Positions 10,401-20,610 of a DNA stretch of 64,000 nt are shown here, piece by piece. The first letter of the stretch is position 1. Each line of letters begins with the position of its first letter. The translations under genes and the position numbers were made by a program. The DNA lies in assembly GCF_021130785.1 (NCBI RefSeq), contig NC_060211.1, positions 25,529,001 through 25,593,000 of the forward strand. The letters are read 5' to 3'. The notes under the pieces were generated by a model. That model had not been told where the DNA came from. It searched no databases and saw only the letters and a program-made list of their open reading frames with translations. The stretch comes from Homalodisca vitripennis. Its lineage: Eukaryota; Arthropoda; Insecta; Hemiptera; Cicadellidae.

Positions 10401-12162
10401 GGTTATTGAAATTCCAAAGAGGTTCAACATTTGAATGGTTTATAAATATTGTATAATGCCTTAAACCAGTTTCACAAATGAACGAGTCTTTTTCTAAATT
10501 TAGTGTAATTTGAAATCCAAGCTCAGATCTATAATGCGTCAAGATCATTAAGATTCCGTTTCTGGGACAAGAACTGGATGCTAACGTAAGAACATGTGAT
10601 TTAAGTGACATCTTCAAGAACAGTGTTGCTTTCCACTATTGGATGACTCTTTAAAGTGACTTGAAAAATCAAAGTGTAATATTTGACATTAAAGAGATGT
10701 GTATTACTTTGATCTTGACTTTGACTTTTTAAACTTCAAAATAATAAACTTCACCTTTTTAATCTTGATTTGTTTACATTACACATTGTAAAACGTACAC
10801 TGCGTTTCTACTAATACTGTTCTGTGTACCTAAAAGTAAATGAAAATTCTAAAAACCAAAGTTGTTTACAATTATTTTACAAACTGACCAAGTAAGCTAA
10901 TTGTAACACTTATTAAAAGACTCAGTTGATCGAGGTGCACCACCATTACTGAAGACCTTCACACACAGCTATGACCTTAGTAATAGTGTGAATTGTATAC
11001 TGCTGCTAAATGTAAAGCATTTCATAACATTCATTTGAGTAATTTGAATGAGTTTTTGCACCAGTAAATTATTATTCTTATCTCAAAAATGATATTTTAG
11101 TGAAAAATAAGAACTTTTTGTCAAGAACAATCATGATATAATTAAATTTCCATTATATAATCCTTTGTGGAGGGTTGAAAATTGCAAAATGCAGTGTTAG
11201 GGCAACAGAATGTTTTTGATAAAACACAATTTTGTGACACATTTTGATATAAAACTATCAGTTTGTAATAGTTAATTTGTACCAAATATTGTTATCGGTT
11301 TTTTGCTAAAGTTCTTGCTGATATATCTGAATGCAATGTCACCAATGCACAAAACAAATTTTCCTCCAAAATTATTCAATGCAGGTTTTGAGAGTTTTCA
11401 TTTATGTTTACATAAATTACCTCTGACAAATATGGTTTTGACAGTTTTACATAAAAAATAAATTGGTATGATTTTTCGGATTTATCTGCAAACTGTCTTT
11501 GAAAGAATTTAACCTTTTAGTTGTTGACAAATAAAATGACTAATCCACAAATCGTCTACTACAGACACAGTCTTTAGCAGATAGATCTGCATCTGTTAAG
11601 GGTTCCTTGAAAAGTGAAATGTTTATTTTGGATCAAATGCAACTAAAATGTGGAAAATACTAAGAGATGAAATTTGGCTCATAGATTAATTAATTTATGA
11701 ATAGTTCTAGACAAAATTTCAAATTTTAGCTTTTAATTTAAAGAAAAAATATGATACTTACCTGCCAAAATATTTTGTAATGATATCAGTTATAGTATTC
11801 CTAAAAGAGCTTTTACAAATTGTTATAACATTTTTGTATTCCATTAAATGTAATTTTTATGTAGAGTAACAAAGCAATGTTAACATTGCAATCTTGTAGC
11901 AATGCTCTAAGCCAACCTTTGTTATCCAGAAATCTCTTATAGTGTGATGGATACAGCTAAATAGGTTAAAACATTTATTATTTATGTCTGTTACATCTAT
12001 ATAATTGAAGTAAAATTGTGTTTATGTTATGTAGACACTTTCTTATGATTGTTATGTGTTACTTACAAATGCAAATGTTTTCCAGACACAAATGCGAATG
12101 GCACGTACACACCTCTGAAAATATACAACCAGCCTGTGAAAGATCAACGGATTCGGTACTAA
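1179..12162 (+). CDS. MFSD6-like major facilitator transporter, C-terminal six exons
   Basis: This is a multi-pass membrane transporter of the MFS_1_like (MFSD6-type) group; the substrate is unknown. Coding exons are 1179-1416, 2101-2250, 4651-4778, 4894-5061, 7222-7437 and 12086-12162, stop TAA at 12160. Every junction is AG/GT and the phases (2,2,1,1,1) match, giving about 320 residues. About eight hydrophobic segments are visible. Family landmarks include a DTPALL...RQLMYAALGYAF block (compare the family's D-A-T-L...GxQRLWGxxGxG), IRYTGLLICEEVWG, and GRCLGSVMGG in the late helix region. A short hydrophilic tail ends in RIRY. The N-terminal half must lie left of the window. The first acceptor is uncertain: CAG at 1176-1178 has the better pyrimidine tract, and CAG at 1142-1144 is the alternative. 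Two Harbinger elements and two SINE copies sit in introns without disturbing the exons. The family assignment is by pattern recognition. Confidence 0.82.
1417..2100. other. Intron, nothing recognised
   Basis: AT-rich intron between GTATGT at 1417 and TTCCAG ending at 2100. The 70-codon frame at 1692-1904 has no family resemblance and is treated as chance. Confidence 0.7.
2101..2250 (+). CDS. Transporter exon
   Basis: Begins by completing an Arg codon (AG|A), encodes a short hydrophilic loop (SLPLSPVDYHLHSG) and one strongly hydrophobic helix, and ends TG|GTAAGC inside a Trp codon. Confidence 0.8.
2251..3045. other. Intron portion, nothing recognised
   Basis: AT-rich. No coding similarity and no transposon termini were found before the SINE at 3046. 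Confidence 0.6.
3046..3258 (+). repeat. tRNA-derived SINE, copy 1 (longest)
   Basis: The head is tRNA-like: a degenerate A box (CTCAGTGGTAGC), an anticodon-arm-like CTCACCCGTCAAGTTAGAG, and a B-box-like GGGTTCAAGAACC. The body begins AGTACTTTTTGTGATYCAATG and continues to TTTGGTTATTTAAAC. The same head and body start recur at 3307, and the same tail recurs at 56323-56384, so this is a dispersed family and not a tRNA gene. The B box is mutated, so this copy is old. The outer boundaries are approximate. Confidence 0.72.
3307..3413 (+). repeat. tRNA-derived SINE, copy 2 (3' truncated)
   Basis: Has a well-preserved split pol III promoter: A box TGGTGTAATGGTAG and B box GGTTCGAGTCC. It folds roughly as a tRNA (anticodon-arm stem TTCAC/GTGAG with a CCGGCAA loop) but has C at the position of the universal U33 and poor acceptor pairing. 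It carries the same AGTACTTTTTGTGATTCAATG body start as copy 1, in direct orientation, and stops after about 107 bp at a TA-rich tail. Confidence 0.75.
3458..4292 (+). mobile_element. PIF/Harbinger-type element (835 bp, internally deleted)
   Basis: Inverted ends AGGRCCCCATACACCTGCGA extend about 30 bp with one mismatch, followed by GGCTCG-rich subterminal repeats. The element is flanked by the 3-bp duplication TAA (3455-3457 and 4293-4295), which matches the TWA target preference of PIF/Harbinger. A broken transposase fragment lies inside. The element is inserted in an intron of the transporter gene, in the same orientation. Confidence 0.85.
3620..3915 (+). pseudogene. Harbinger transposase N-terminal remnant
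   Basis: Read across frames, this region gives the order typical of Harbinger transposases: a basic W-R-NWLL segment (RVMWSRNWLLNTVERDLV), then YLRMSAESFNMLF, then AISPEERFTATLRFLATG. The pieces are separated by stops and frameshifts. The catalytic DDE core that should follow is absent, lost in the deletion that shortened the element. It cannot make a functional transposase. Confidence 0.75.
4296..4650. other. Intron end, nothing recognised
   Basis: AT-rich sequence ending in the acceptor TTGTTTCAG at 4650. Confidence 0.6.
4651..4778 (+). CDS. Transporter exon
   Basis: Completes the Trp codon, encodes the helix VVLALIPSLLVLWYSEKVVD and most of the next (NILIVAFTFYIIRYTG). Ends ACA-G|GTTAGT, phase 1. 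Confidence 0.82.
4894..5061 (+). CDS. Transporter exon
   Basis: Separated from the previous exon by only a 115-bp intron. Encodes LLICEEVWGLFLFGALE and the helix TLVLSWSTAILYLRHLVPRH, then most of the next helix. Ends ATA-G|GTACAA, phase 1. The 95-codon frame on the opposite strand (4788-5075) is its shadow. Confidence 0.85.
5062..5791. other. Intron portion, nothing recognised
   Basis: AT-rich intron DNA up to the TTA target duplication of the Harbinger element at 5795. Confidence 0.6.
5795..7085 (+). mobile_element. PIF/Harbinger-type element with MADF gene (1291 bp)
   Basis: Ends are AGGTCGCCATACACGTA (left) and AGGCTGCCATACACGTA (right, reverse complement). Both are followed by matching subterminal sequence including GCCGGACAGTCCT and AACAGTCCGCC. 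It is flanked by TTA on both sides (5792-5794 and 7086-7088). It belongs to a different subfamily from the element at 3458 but shares the CCATACAC core. Inside is a broken MADF-domain gene, the second gene typical of this superfamily; no transposase was seen. Confidence 0.85.
6403..6740 (+). pseudogene. MADF/Myb-SANT-like DNA-binding protein of a Harbinger element, broken
   Basis: The frame 6122-6553 ends in a clear MADF domain: an FICVYESEPCLW start, SEYHYKTKREAAY in the middle, then VEVWKQVD. After the stop, the domain continues in another frame (INNFRSSYRKELIKV, then a YVPRLE-like segment), ending near 6740 in further stops. MADF proteins accompany the transposase in many animal Harbingers. 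The first 90 residues of the open frame look non-homologous and may not belong to the protein. Confidence 0.75.
7222..7437 (+). CDS. Transporter exon
   Basis: Starts after TCTAG and completes a Gly codon. Encodes the glycine-rich GRCLGSVMGGVLLEH segment characteristic of MFSD6-type carriers, a loop, and the last predicted helix (AVLSAVIASLYFILYHF), followed by a basic cytoplasmic stretch. Ends CAA-G|GTAAAC, phase 1. Confidence 0.85.
7438..8276. other. Intron portion, nothing recognised
   Basis: AT-rich DNA with no coding similarity or transposon ends that I can identify. Confidence 0.6.
8277..8411 (+). repeat. Tandem duplication, about 68 bp x 2
   Basis: Two adjacent diverged copies, about 8277-8345 and 8346-8411. 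Each runs AAATGATGTAAACAATGTTT ... GTTTTTAACAGTAAA ... TGTGCAAG. Non-coding. Confidence 0.75.
8412..9267. other. Intron portion, nothing firm
   Basis: AT-rich. A GGTGCCAAAGGTGCCACGGC string at 9006-9026 could be near the end of the hAT fossil that follows, but no paired terminal repeat was found. Confidence 0.4.
9268..10378 (+). pseudogene. hAT-type transposase remnant with TTF/ZMYM-type zinc finger
   Basis: The frame 9268-9462 reads as an acidic leader (EEPPKRTAELDDLSDALP). The frame at 9528-9725 carries a TTF-type finger pattern: AYCFYWRCF, SFTAAGFSFWHKA, then MFRAHETSKYH. The frame 10148-10378 reads as a later transposase segment (NLNDYYKCENKDIKIFAKQF, then YAELAAEFKML), a pattern common in ZMYM/hAT transposases. 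The pieces are in different frames, carry stops, and are separated by an inserted LINE tail. The catalytic core and terminal repeats were not found. Confidence 0.55.
9880..10120 (-). mobile_element. LINE 3' end, 5'-truncated
   Basis: On the minus strand the region reads AFFNQLPKDLQKLQ then FKKALSDWLLDQ and QEFQDWRSL followed by a stop. This is the typical C-terminus of Jockey/CR1-like reverse transcriptases. The 3' side ends in a GATTTGATTTGAAT-like tail (plus strand about 9880-9900). It splits the hAT remnant, so it inserted later. Confidence 0.6.
10379..12085. other. Intron portion, nothing recognised
   Basis: About 1.7 kb of AT-rich DNA up to the acceptor GTTTTCCAG at 12085. No coding similarity on either strand. 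Confidence 0.6.
12086..12162 (+). CDS. Transporter last coding exon
   Basis: Completes an Asp codon and encodes 24 hydrophilic residues (NANGTYTPLKIYNQPVKDQR...) as the cytoplasmic tail. Stop TAA at 12160-12162. The 3' UTR follows; I could not choose its polyadenylation site. Confidence 0.8.
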
Positions 12163-12483
12163 CCGTATTGTGACTTCATCCATATTGGATGGAACTTCAT
12201 GCCGTGGTTAAGCGTAGCTGTAACCTGTTTATTAATATTTTATACTGTAACAGTTTTGAACTGCGTCTTGATTTATAAGACCAATTGAACTGGCATAGTT
12301 TTTATACTTTTGTAAGTGTCACGATTAATTTAAGCTTTGTGATATAATTTCATACCCATTTTTAAGTTAGTCTGTTCATTACTTAAGGTCAACAGCTTTT
12401 AATTTATGTTGCTTTCCATATTTATTTCATATTTACATACACTTGTCTTATACATGCAAATACTATGAACACTAAAAAATAAG
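12163..12483. other. Transporter 3' UTR/flank
   Basis: AT-rich, no other feature. No unambiguous AATAAA immediately downstream of the stop. Confidence 0.5.
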
Positions 12484-12599
12484 TACAAGAATCGTTTTTT
12501 TCAACGTCCGATCTCACGCATGACTGCTAGACACGTAGCAGGTCCGCTATGTGCATAGTAGTTGATCACACATTTTCCCCGCTACAACATTAGCCACTG

Positions 12600-12960
12600 C
12601 TGGGTTCAAGCAGCTAGTTTGTGCTGAGCTGCAGTTGCATAAACAAGACCGCCTCTATTGGTTCTCCTGCCAAATGTGAATTGAGAAGTGTTATTCGTGT
12701 CCTGCAAGCAGAACAGAATAGTGCAACAGAAATCCATCGGAGAATATCCAGAGTTTATGGGAAAAATATCATGCGTGATGGTGTTGTACATGAATGGCGT
12801 AGAAAGTTTAAAAATGGCCGGACTGACGAATGATGAAAGGGGCCAAGGATGCAAGGCTGCCACTACAGACAGTTTTGTTGAACAAATTGACAAAGTGCTT
12901 AGAGAAAACCATAGATTTACAAAACGCTTTTACAATTTGCTTTGTCTTTGGAATTTTCAG
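12600..12960 (+). pseudogene. Mariner transposase N-terminal fragment (left arm)
   Basis: Reads CELRSVIRVLQAEQNSATEI then RVYGKNIMRDGVVHEWRRKF and NGRTDE, the helix-turn-helix (HTH_48) region of SETMAR-type mariners. It then shifts frame into ERGQGCKAATTDSFVEQIDK. The fragment ends before the catalytic DD34D core. Confidence 0.8.
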
Positions 12961-13084
12961 AAGTGTCCAAATCTTCTCTTTATTAGTTATTGTTACACTA
13001 CATTTAGGCTATAAGAATATTTGTGCTCGCTGGGTGCCAAAAATGTTAACTGACACCCTCAAAACTCGCTAAATAGCTTCAGCT

Positions 13085-13330
13085 TTGAAATTCCTTGAAT
13101 TTGACATTCTGTCATCTTCAAACTTTTGACGCGATCGCGCACACCACCATCACGTATGATGTTTTTCCTATAAACACGACACATTCTCTGATGGATTTCT
13201 GCTGCTCTATTCTCTTCTGCTTGGCAGGAAACTAATAACAATCCTCAATTTACATTTGGCGGGGGAATCAATAGACAGCCATGTTCATACGATTGCAGCT
13301 CAGCGCAAACTGACTACTTGAACTCAGCAG
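13085..13330 (-). pseudogene. Mariner transposase N-terminal fragment (right arm, inverted)
   Basis: On the minus strand, matches the left arm across the initiating region and the helix-turn-helix segment (ENRAAEIHQRMCRVYRKNII, RDGGVRDR). It has several frameshifts and then runs into unrelated sequence at the centre of the palindrome. Confidence 0.7.
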
Positions 13331-13441
13331 TGGCAAATGTTGTAGCGGCAAGATGTGCGATTGACTACTGCACACAGCAGACCTGTCACGTGTCCAACCG
13401 TCACGGTGTTACATTGGAGGTTGAAAAAAACGGCCCTCGTA

Positions 13442-14512
13442 AATGAATTTGGAAGTAGCGATTGAAATCTAAATCTGTGGATATTTTTAAATTCCTTTTT
13501 AGCGTTAGTGTGTTTGTTTGAATGACTAACTGTTTGCCAGGGAATTGAGTAGAAGGGCTTAATTTGCTTCAAGTTAAAACCGTATCTCTTTTTGACTACA
13601 ACAGTGGTGATATCAGGAGAATAAAAGTGATGAGAATCCGTATGCCATCGGTTGGTAATGCAGAATATCCAGGTAGACATTAGCTTGGATTATAGAACGT
13701 GCTAGTACCTACCAAGATTACGTTTTGTAGGTAGGAAATTAAATGTATTTGTTATATTTGTACTTTAACTTTATAATTTATATAATTGATTAGATTCGTA
13801 ACAAACATTTTCCTTCACACAATATACAAATTTTTTCAGTTATGATAAGACTTTCATGACTTAATTTTTTGGATGATATGTTTACAAACAATCCTCCTCA
13901 CACTTAGTTAAGCGGACAGTTTCCAATATGTCTCTCATCTCATGTATTTTTTCACTGCGTTCTCATGAACTCACCACTGTACATGTTGTGTTCAAGGACA
14001 AAGTTGGGTTAGTTGTATTTTTGTAATATAATACCTTTATACGGCAAATTCTTTGTTTATTTAACAATTAAATTATTGCTTTTACTTGCTGAAACACAAT
14101 TTAAATCAATAACAAATCGATCATCTGTGTGTATGATTAATGGGCATTTAAAAATTAATTAGCTCACAGGCATCATTCTAAAAGATCTTGAGCCTCTTAT
14201 TATAAAAATAACTCTTGAACCAGCATCACTGTATATACAGCATCAATGCTGCTATTAAAGCAGCAACATTTCATTTATATTTATTTTGTATATAGTTTTC
14301 ACCCTATATTTGACTGGTTTTGTTTTAAAACTATATTATTACTCGATAAAGAACCAATTAGTGTAATATGTTTTAAATAGATCTGACAGCTTGTTTCATT
14401 TGGATAAGATTCTTGGAAACATATGTATGGGTTTGACTAAGACCAGATAACTCAAATGTGTTGAGTTGTTATACCAATGTTGCATTCAGATTAGTTATTA
14501 TGACTTGTAAGA
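13442..14512. other. Intergenic, nothing recognised
   Basis: AT-rich DNA without coding similarity or repeat ends. Confidence 0.6.
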
Positions 14513-14516
14513 TTAA

Positions 14517-15027
14517 CCCTTTCAGTGCCAATGGGTACCAGGACATTTAAAAAACATGCATGAATGTTTGCATTTGCTAATCAAGATGTGCATTTAAGTT
14601 CCTCATAAAAAAGTGGAGGGCTATTATAATAAAAATGCTATAATATTAATATTGTAGGTGATAATTTGATAAAAATTAGTGGGTATGTTTAAAATAAAGT
14701 GTTCTTTTAATGTACTTCACTTCATTCAGTGTGAGGATTTTTTTGGTACTTATTTGAGTGTCGAACCTGAGTTAAAAAAGAAATATATTTTTAAGATTTT
14801 ATTGTTTTTATCTGTTATTTTTCTTTTGTGTTTGAGTATATTTAGTAATATACACATTATCATACAAGACAAAACAGTTATAAAAAAATATACAATTTAA
14901 ATATATAAAATTTCATAATAACCATGTGCGAATTGCTAAAAATATCACAGCACTTTTGGATAACACCTGTAAAAACACCCTTAACATTATTGACTAACAT
15001 TCCAAAAAATGTCTGGCACTGAACGGG
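14517..15027. mobile_element. piggyBac-type MITE (511 bp)
   Basis: The left end is TTAA|CCCTTTCAGTGCCA. The right end, reverse complemented, is CCCGTTCAGTGCCA (13 of 14 match). The left TTAA target site is intact (14513-14516); the right one is altered to TCATAA. The 73-codon frame inside (14679-14900) is low complexity and not taken as a gene. Confidence 0.65.
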
Positions 15028-18000
15028 TCATAAAAAACAAATACTTATTATTATTTATTTTAAAGTAACACTGTTGTGAATATAGAAACTTTTACAGTAT
15101 TATAAAGTATTGATTATTACTAGGGACAAAGGGAGATCAGTGTTTGTCAATTTATTAAAAATGATATAAAGAATAATGTTTATATTCTGATATTATTTAT
15201 ATATTGGGTAATAATAATACATTTCCAAGCAAGAGAAAATTGCTTCAACAGTTTTATTTTTTAATTGGGCTATGCTGTGAGAAAATATATATCTTATGTG
15301 TAAAATTCTGGTTTTTTATGTATTGGCCTTTGACATTTTAACATCCTTCAACCAAATGACACCAACTCTCTAATATTTTTAAAAAATACTGTTTTTATTC
15401 AAATAAAAATTTCTTGTACTACATAACTGTTTATTGTTGGCAAAATGCATTACCTGAGTCTTTTTAATGTAAATGCTAATGGACATAATCCAATATAACA
15501 AAAATATTTAATTCAGTGGAAGAAAACGTGAAAGAAGTGTCTCAACCATGAATTAATGAAAATCATTGCATAGTGTTCACAATATTTTACAATTCTATCA
15601 TGCCCATACAATGTAATTTATTCTGACACATAGAGAAATATTTATTATCTTCTCATTTTGGTTTCTGATTACAACCTTTTATAGGCATCATATAAATATA
15701 GCTTGTAAATATTTTTATATACTATAAAAATAATTTGGAGTGTTTTGCAGCTTTAGTATTTTTCCTGACATTCTTCTACATCCATCAAAAAATTTAATGA
15801 CGATTACTTTAGAAACAAATGAGATTTTCTAATTGCTGTCCTAAGACAAGTTTGGTTAATCAATAATTCAGTAGTGTGTCTTGTACTTGTTAATGTAATT
15901 CAGTATTTTTTGCATTGATTACTTATTTAGAGTGCAAGTAATATGTGTTAAAAATATAAATTTATGTCTATATCTTGCTCCTATAAAAGAGGTAACTAAC
16001 TAGAAGTTTTGCCAGCAGTGTACTCTTAATGTGGCCTTTACCATGGTTTCTAATTCCAGGTTGACCAAGTAACTAGGTATAAAAGTAATTGTTTGCTTTT
16101 CATGTACAGTAATTAGTTTAGCTCTGGGCTAATAAAAAATACAATGTCAGACTTTAAAAATAATTGATAAATGGAAATTAATTCACTGTATAAAAGTGCC
16201 TGTGTCTATTATTTGTATAGCTATTCAGCACATCAAAAATAAATGTTATTTCTTGTTAAAACAGAGAAAGATGTTTTATTGCCTATTGTATCTCTCTTTG
16301 ACAGAAAACAACGACAGGAGTTGGTAATCTTTGTAGTTTTGAAAGATATACAAATCTACACGTCTGATTTGTTTGTTCTATAATTTGATACATGTAGATA
16401 GCATGTATGGATCAGTTCATTTCAAATACTTTGTGGCAAGATCATGCTACACTGAGAGAACACTGTTTTAGCGTCTGGAGCAGCCGATACGCTTGTTAGG
16501 TCACAAATTCCTACGCTCTCTACCAGCAAGGGAAGATGGCTGATGGAAACTAAAACACTGTTTTTTGTGCTCAAATACAACACAGAGTGAGTGTAAAATA
16601 GAAGTTGCTTATGAGTGCACTAAATGTAAAATAACACCTTTGCACCCCAATTTTAAAACTACCAGCCAAAATTCTAAAAAACAAAATATTCATTTTTAAG
16701 GCCTAGAAGGTGCAAATAATACATTATTGAAGTCTTTTATGAAGTTTCAATACGTTTTCAATAAATACAACTAAAAAGTGTTCTTTACTCCTTGGAGTCC
16801 ATTAATGATTCTTTTGCTTACTCTAGTAGACCCTTGGTAGGTCGATGGTTACAGGTGTCAGTACTCTTCAACTGGTTAAAGCTTATCCAACGTCAAATGT
16901 CGGTAGACTGTTAAATCAACGTCTATTGCATTAGGTAATGAAAGTTTTCAACATTCAGATAATATATTTCAGGTTTCTGCAGAGCACGGTTTACAATATA
17001 ACAATTATGGCTGAAAATTTACATTTCTGTAAATATTATTCCTAGCAATAAGTAGCTTATTAATAGACAATGTAACACCAGTCGATTTGCGTCTTACAAG
17101 TACCTTATTATTAGGATAAAAAAGTGTTCTTATTAATAAAATAAACCCTCTGTTCAAAAGCAGTTTTCACAGCCGTACGTCCACAATATCAATTAACAGT
17201 TGGTGGAGATATAAACGTAATAATTATGGTAGGGAATGGTGTTTATTCCTTTGATCTATTTCAAATTGTAAATTGATTGATTAATCATACGTTTCTTTTA
17301 AGCCATAACAGTTTCTGTTCATAGGAATGTTACAGAAGTATGCCACTGACATAATATTTAGTTTCAGCACATTTGTCCCATTTTATATTGTAATGTGGAG
17401 TATATTTTTCAAATTGTCCTGCAACTAGCAAGCGCCATTCACATAGTTTTGGCATTTCCCACTAAATTTGAGCACTTCCTGGCGTTCCTCTGTGATAACA
17501 TAGTTTACTTAAGTTCGGTTGTGTTCGTGTGCAAACAGCAATCACGTATAGCCACTGTATTAATAGTTTTATTCATATTGTACGCTTATATTGAAACATT
17601 TTAGTGTGCGATGGAAATAACATGCTTAAATCAATGATTGGCAATGAATTTCTGATGTCAGACTCATAGCGATACTAGTGAATCACTCAGTGGGCGAGGT
17701 TATGGCAGATCTCAGAGATGAGAAAGAAGACATTCATGAATTATTATTTTGTGAGTTGGTTGCCTATCCTGATCAGATGGAAATAAAGCCTAGCTTGGCT
17801 AAATTGAATACATAAACATGCAATATTGCCAAATTTCACAGGAATATTAAGCAAAAAACATTGTAAATTTATTCTTTTAACAATTATTTAGTCATAAAAA
17901 AACTGCTTTTTAAGTTCAGTAATATTAATAAAACATACACAGTTTTAAAAAAATTCAAAAAGATTACTTTGATGAGTTTTTTATGTATGTGATATCCCCA

Positions 18001-19779
18001 CTAAAACAACCTGTCTCCACAAAACAAACTAAAAAATTATAAAATAAGACGAATTTTTATCAGCAAAATAACTAACAGCGGGATACAGACTCTATACGGG
18101 ATAAAAACTCTAGGAATCAGGATAAAAAGAAAGCTAATAATAAATGAAATACTTCTTTATTAATATGCAATTTCATAGTTTGAACATGGACAATATAGTA
18201 ATACATTAATTTGTAGCTTCTGCCCTATTTACAATACAGACTTATAAAATTTATACAAATCTATAATAATATCCAGAACCTTCAAGAGTTGTCTATGGGA
18301 CAACTTTTTAAAATGTTGCTATATACAGATAGTTTAATAAGTACAGAATGTCCTTTGTATTAATACAATTCACGATATAATTTTTTTATGTTAAAAACGT
18401 AGTAGTTCAGAGTATTCATGCTAGTTTGGACATAGGCTTTTTTTTCTTTATACAGCACTATAACACATTACCACACAATTAATACCATACAATTAATCTG
18501 TAATTAATTGTTCTTGAAATGTGAAAATGACACCTTGCTATGATTTTTATATTTACAAATTTTAGTTTATGTATTTTTATTTAAAGCTTTGGATTGTAAT
18601 GAAATGTTTTTGCAAATAGGTCTGTGTTTAAAAAGAGCAAACACTACTTTATTCCTTTATAATAATTATTTTGATTTAATTCAACATTCTCACATTGAAA
18701 TTATAGAGTATACAACATATAATAAAGTTACAGCCTCTGTGTAATCCGGCTTTTTCTAAAATTTCACTTGACAGGTTGCCCCATTTGACTAAACTAGCAT
18801 GAGCATAATGTATAGGCAGAATTATAAACAATATATATAAATAAAATCCACTTGGAGTTTTTTCTGCTGCCATGAGATAGATCATTGGAATAATGCATCA
18901 ATAATACAACAGATAAAACATGACAAGACTAAATTTTAAAGTCCTCTACAAGATTTAATTTTGTGACAGCAATGTTTCGACGGAAAAGATAACTGCGTTA
19001 ACCTAAAAATTATGTATACATCAAATTGTGAGTACCATGAGAATTTTAAAATTACGAGGACTGAAACCATTGTTATTTTAATATTTTTTATTTTATGATA
19101 CATTAGTATCTTAGAATAAGCTGTAAGACTAACCACTTGCGTGTTTGACAAACTTTAAGAATGGACAGGGAAGAATATTTTTGTGTATCTTGTAACTATG
19201 TTACAAAGATTTTGAAAAATATTTAATAGGGTCTGTCAAATAATTAAATAGTAGGTTTTTAAATTTATTAAGATAAAATACATGCATTTTTTGTACGTTC
19301 ATTATACTTTATTAAAAAAATATTTAAAATACACAATTAATAAAACCAACAAACAAGTAATGGTATTTTTTGTTAACACTTAAGTAGTACTAAATTATGT
19401 TCATCTCATACTTAAAAACTAGTAACATGAGCAATCAGATGTCAGTGGACAAACAAACTTATGCATTTTTCACATAAAATAACACTTAAAAAAATATTAA
19501 CAACTTCACTGATATTGACTCTATGGAAGACTAAATTAATTTTCTGGCAGAAAATACAAAAATAACTTTTTCAAAATTTGACTTTGTAAAGTTTTAAAGT
19601 ATTTCTAACTGCTAAAAGAAAATCTTCATTACAAGTAAAGATTTTTTAAAAAACATAGACCTTTGGGCTCTATCAGAAGGTACATAGATTTTATGAAAAC
19701 TAAAATATTGATATTATTTATTCTAGAGGATTCCAAGTACATTTGTACAAAAAGGAGGTTTGAATTTAAAAAAAAGTTT
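15028..19779. other. Intergenic AT-rich DNA, nothing recognised
   Basis: About 4.7 kb with only short frames. The hydrophobic 69-codon frame at 17395-17604 shows no family signature. No transposon termini were paired here. Confidence 0.55.
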
Positions 19780-20086
19780 GAGTGGCCCATTGGAACAAAA
19801 TGGTGTACCAAGCTGGCCAATGAACTTAACCGTTACAGTATACTAATCAGAGAGTCTTTATTTCAGCTTTTCTTCAACTTTTCTCGATGATCAAAATATT
19901 CTTATGGAATTTACATGTATTTAATATTTCAAAAACCATTCGATATACAAATATATAGGGAATCATTTATGCATTCCGAAAACATATTTTACTTTTCTCT
20001 AAATCCATAAATAATGGAATTGTGATAAATTTGAGTAGCCCCCATATTGGAACGAAATGCTATGCCAAGCTGGGCAATGAACAAAG
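19780..20086 (+). repeat. Diverged short duplicated segment
   Basis: 19782-19830 and 20033-20085 share the string GGAAC(A/G)AAATG, then CCAAGCTGGxCAATGAAC. In translation they share IGTK...KL(A/G)NE. This may be the remnant of an old coding repeat of unknown identity. Confidence 0.3.
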
Positions 20087-20149
20087 CCAAGATAAAGTCA
20101 ATTTTTGCACCCTATTTCTTACTGATTTTTGTTAGGATGAATATCATTT

Positions 20150-20610
20150 CCACCAACACCCAACAGGGATTATTACTTCTGGCTGGTTTATACCTTCCAG
20201 TTAAACCCACCACAGGGCACAGCAAAAACGATGTGTCACTTAAATCTGGGCAAACTTATGCATGTCCAGGAGTAACACATCACCAACCGCAAATGTCAAG
20301 ATTCTGGGGTTCATGGGCAATTCGATAGGTCTAGTCTACTGCGGGAGATGACTGTTGGAGTTGGTGGGGTTTGTTCCATAACTTCAGTTCTTGCTAGCCT
20401 CAACAAAGGTGTGCCACCCCCTGCCTGCTTTGACTGTAGAGGCTGGTTCAGAGCTGGCCTCCCCTTCTTCCTGGAGAACATGCCTTTGAGATTAGTGCCC
20501 TAATTCTTCCTCATAGATCTCGATAGGAGGCGGCCCCTACTCCCTAACCTTACCCATCCAGAATATCCTGTCACTCCGGAAGTAGCGCAAAGGTTCTTAC
20601 ATGACTAAGT
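20150..20610. other. GC-richer island, possibly a retrotransposon 3' end
   Basis: A 460-bp block clearly richer in G+C than its surroundings, with strings such as CTCCGGAAGTAGCGCAAAGG and GAGGCGGCCCCTACTCC. No open frame or known domain is convincing. The compositional edge suggests an insertion. Confidence 0.3.

Larger units (their letters stand above)
12486..13439. mobile_element. Mariner-derived fold-back element (954 bp)
   Basis: The two ends are long inverted repeats of more than 300 bp at roughly 75-80% identity by eye. They start CRAGRRYCGTTTTTTTCAAC and include CCGCTACAACAT and GAGCTGCA blocks. A TA dinucleotide flanks each side (12484-12485 and 13440-13441), the usual Tc1/mariner target duplication. 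Each arm contains the start of a mariner transposase gene, in converging orientation (pieces at 12600-12960 and 13085-13330). Ordinary mariners have inverted repeats of only about 30 bp, so this is two 5' halves joined tail to tail. Confidence 0.72.

Noticed and set aside
17395..17604. Hydrophobic 69-codon frame
   Set aside because: No domain, no splice or regulatory context, and expected by chance in AT-rich DNA where hydrophobic codons dominate.
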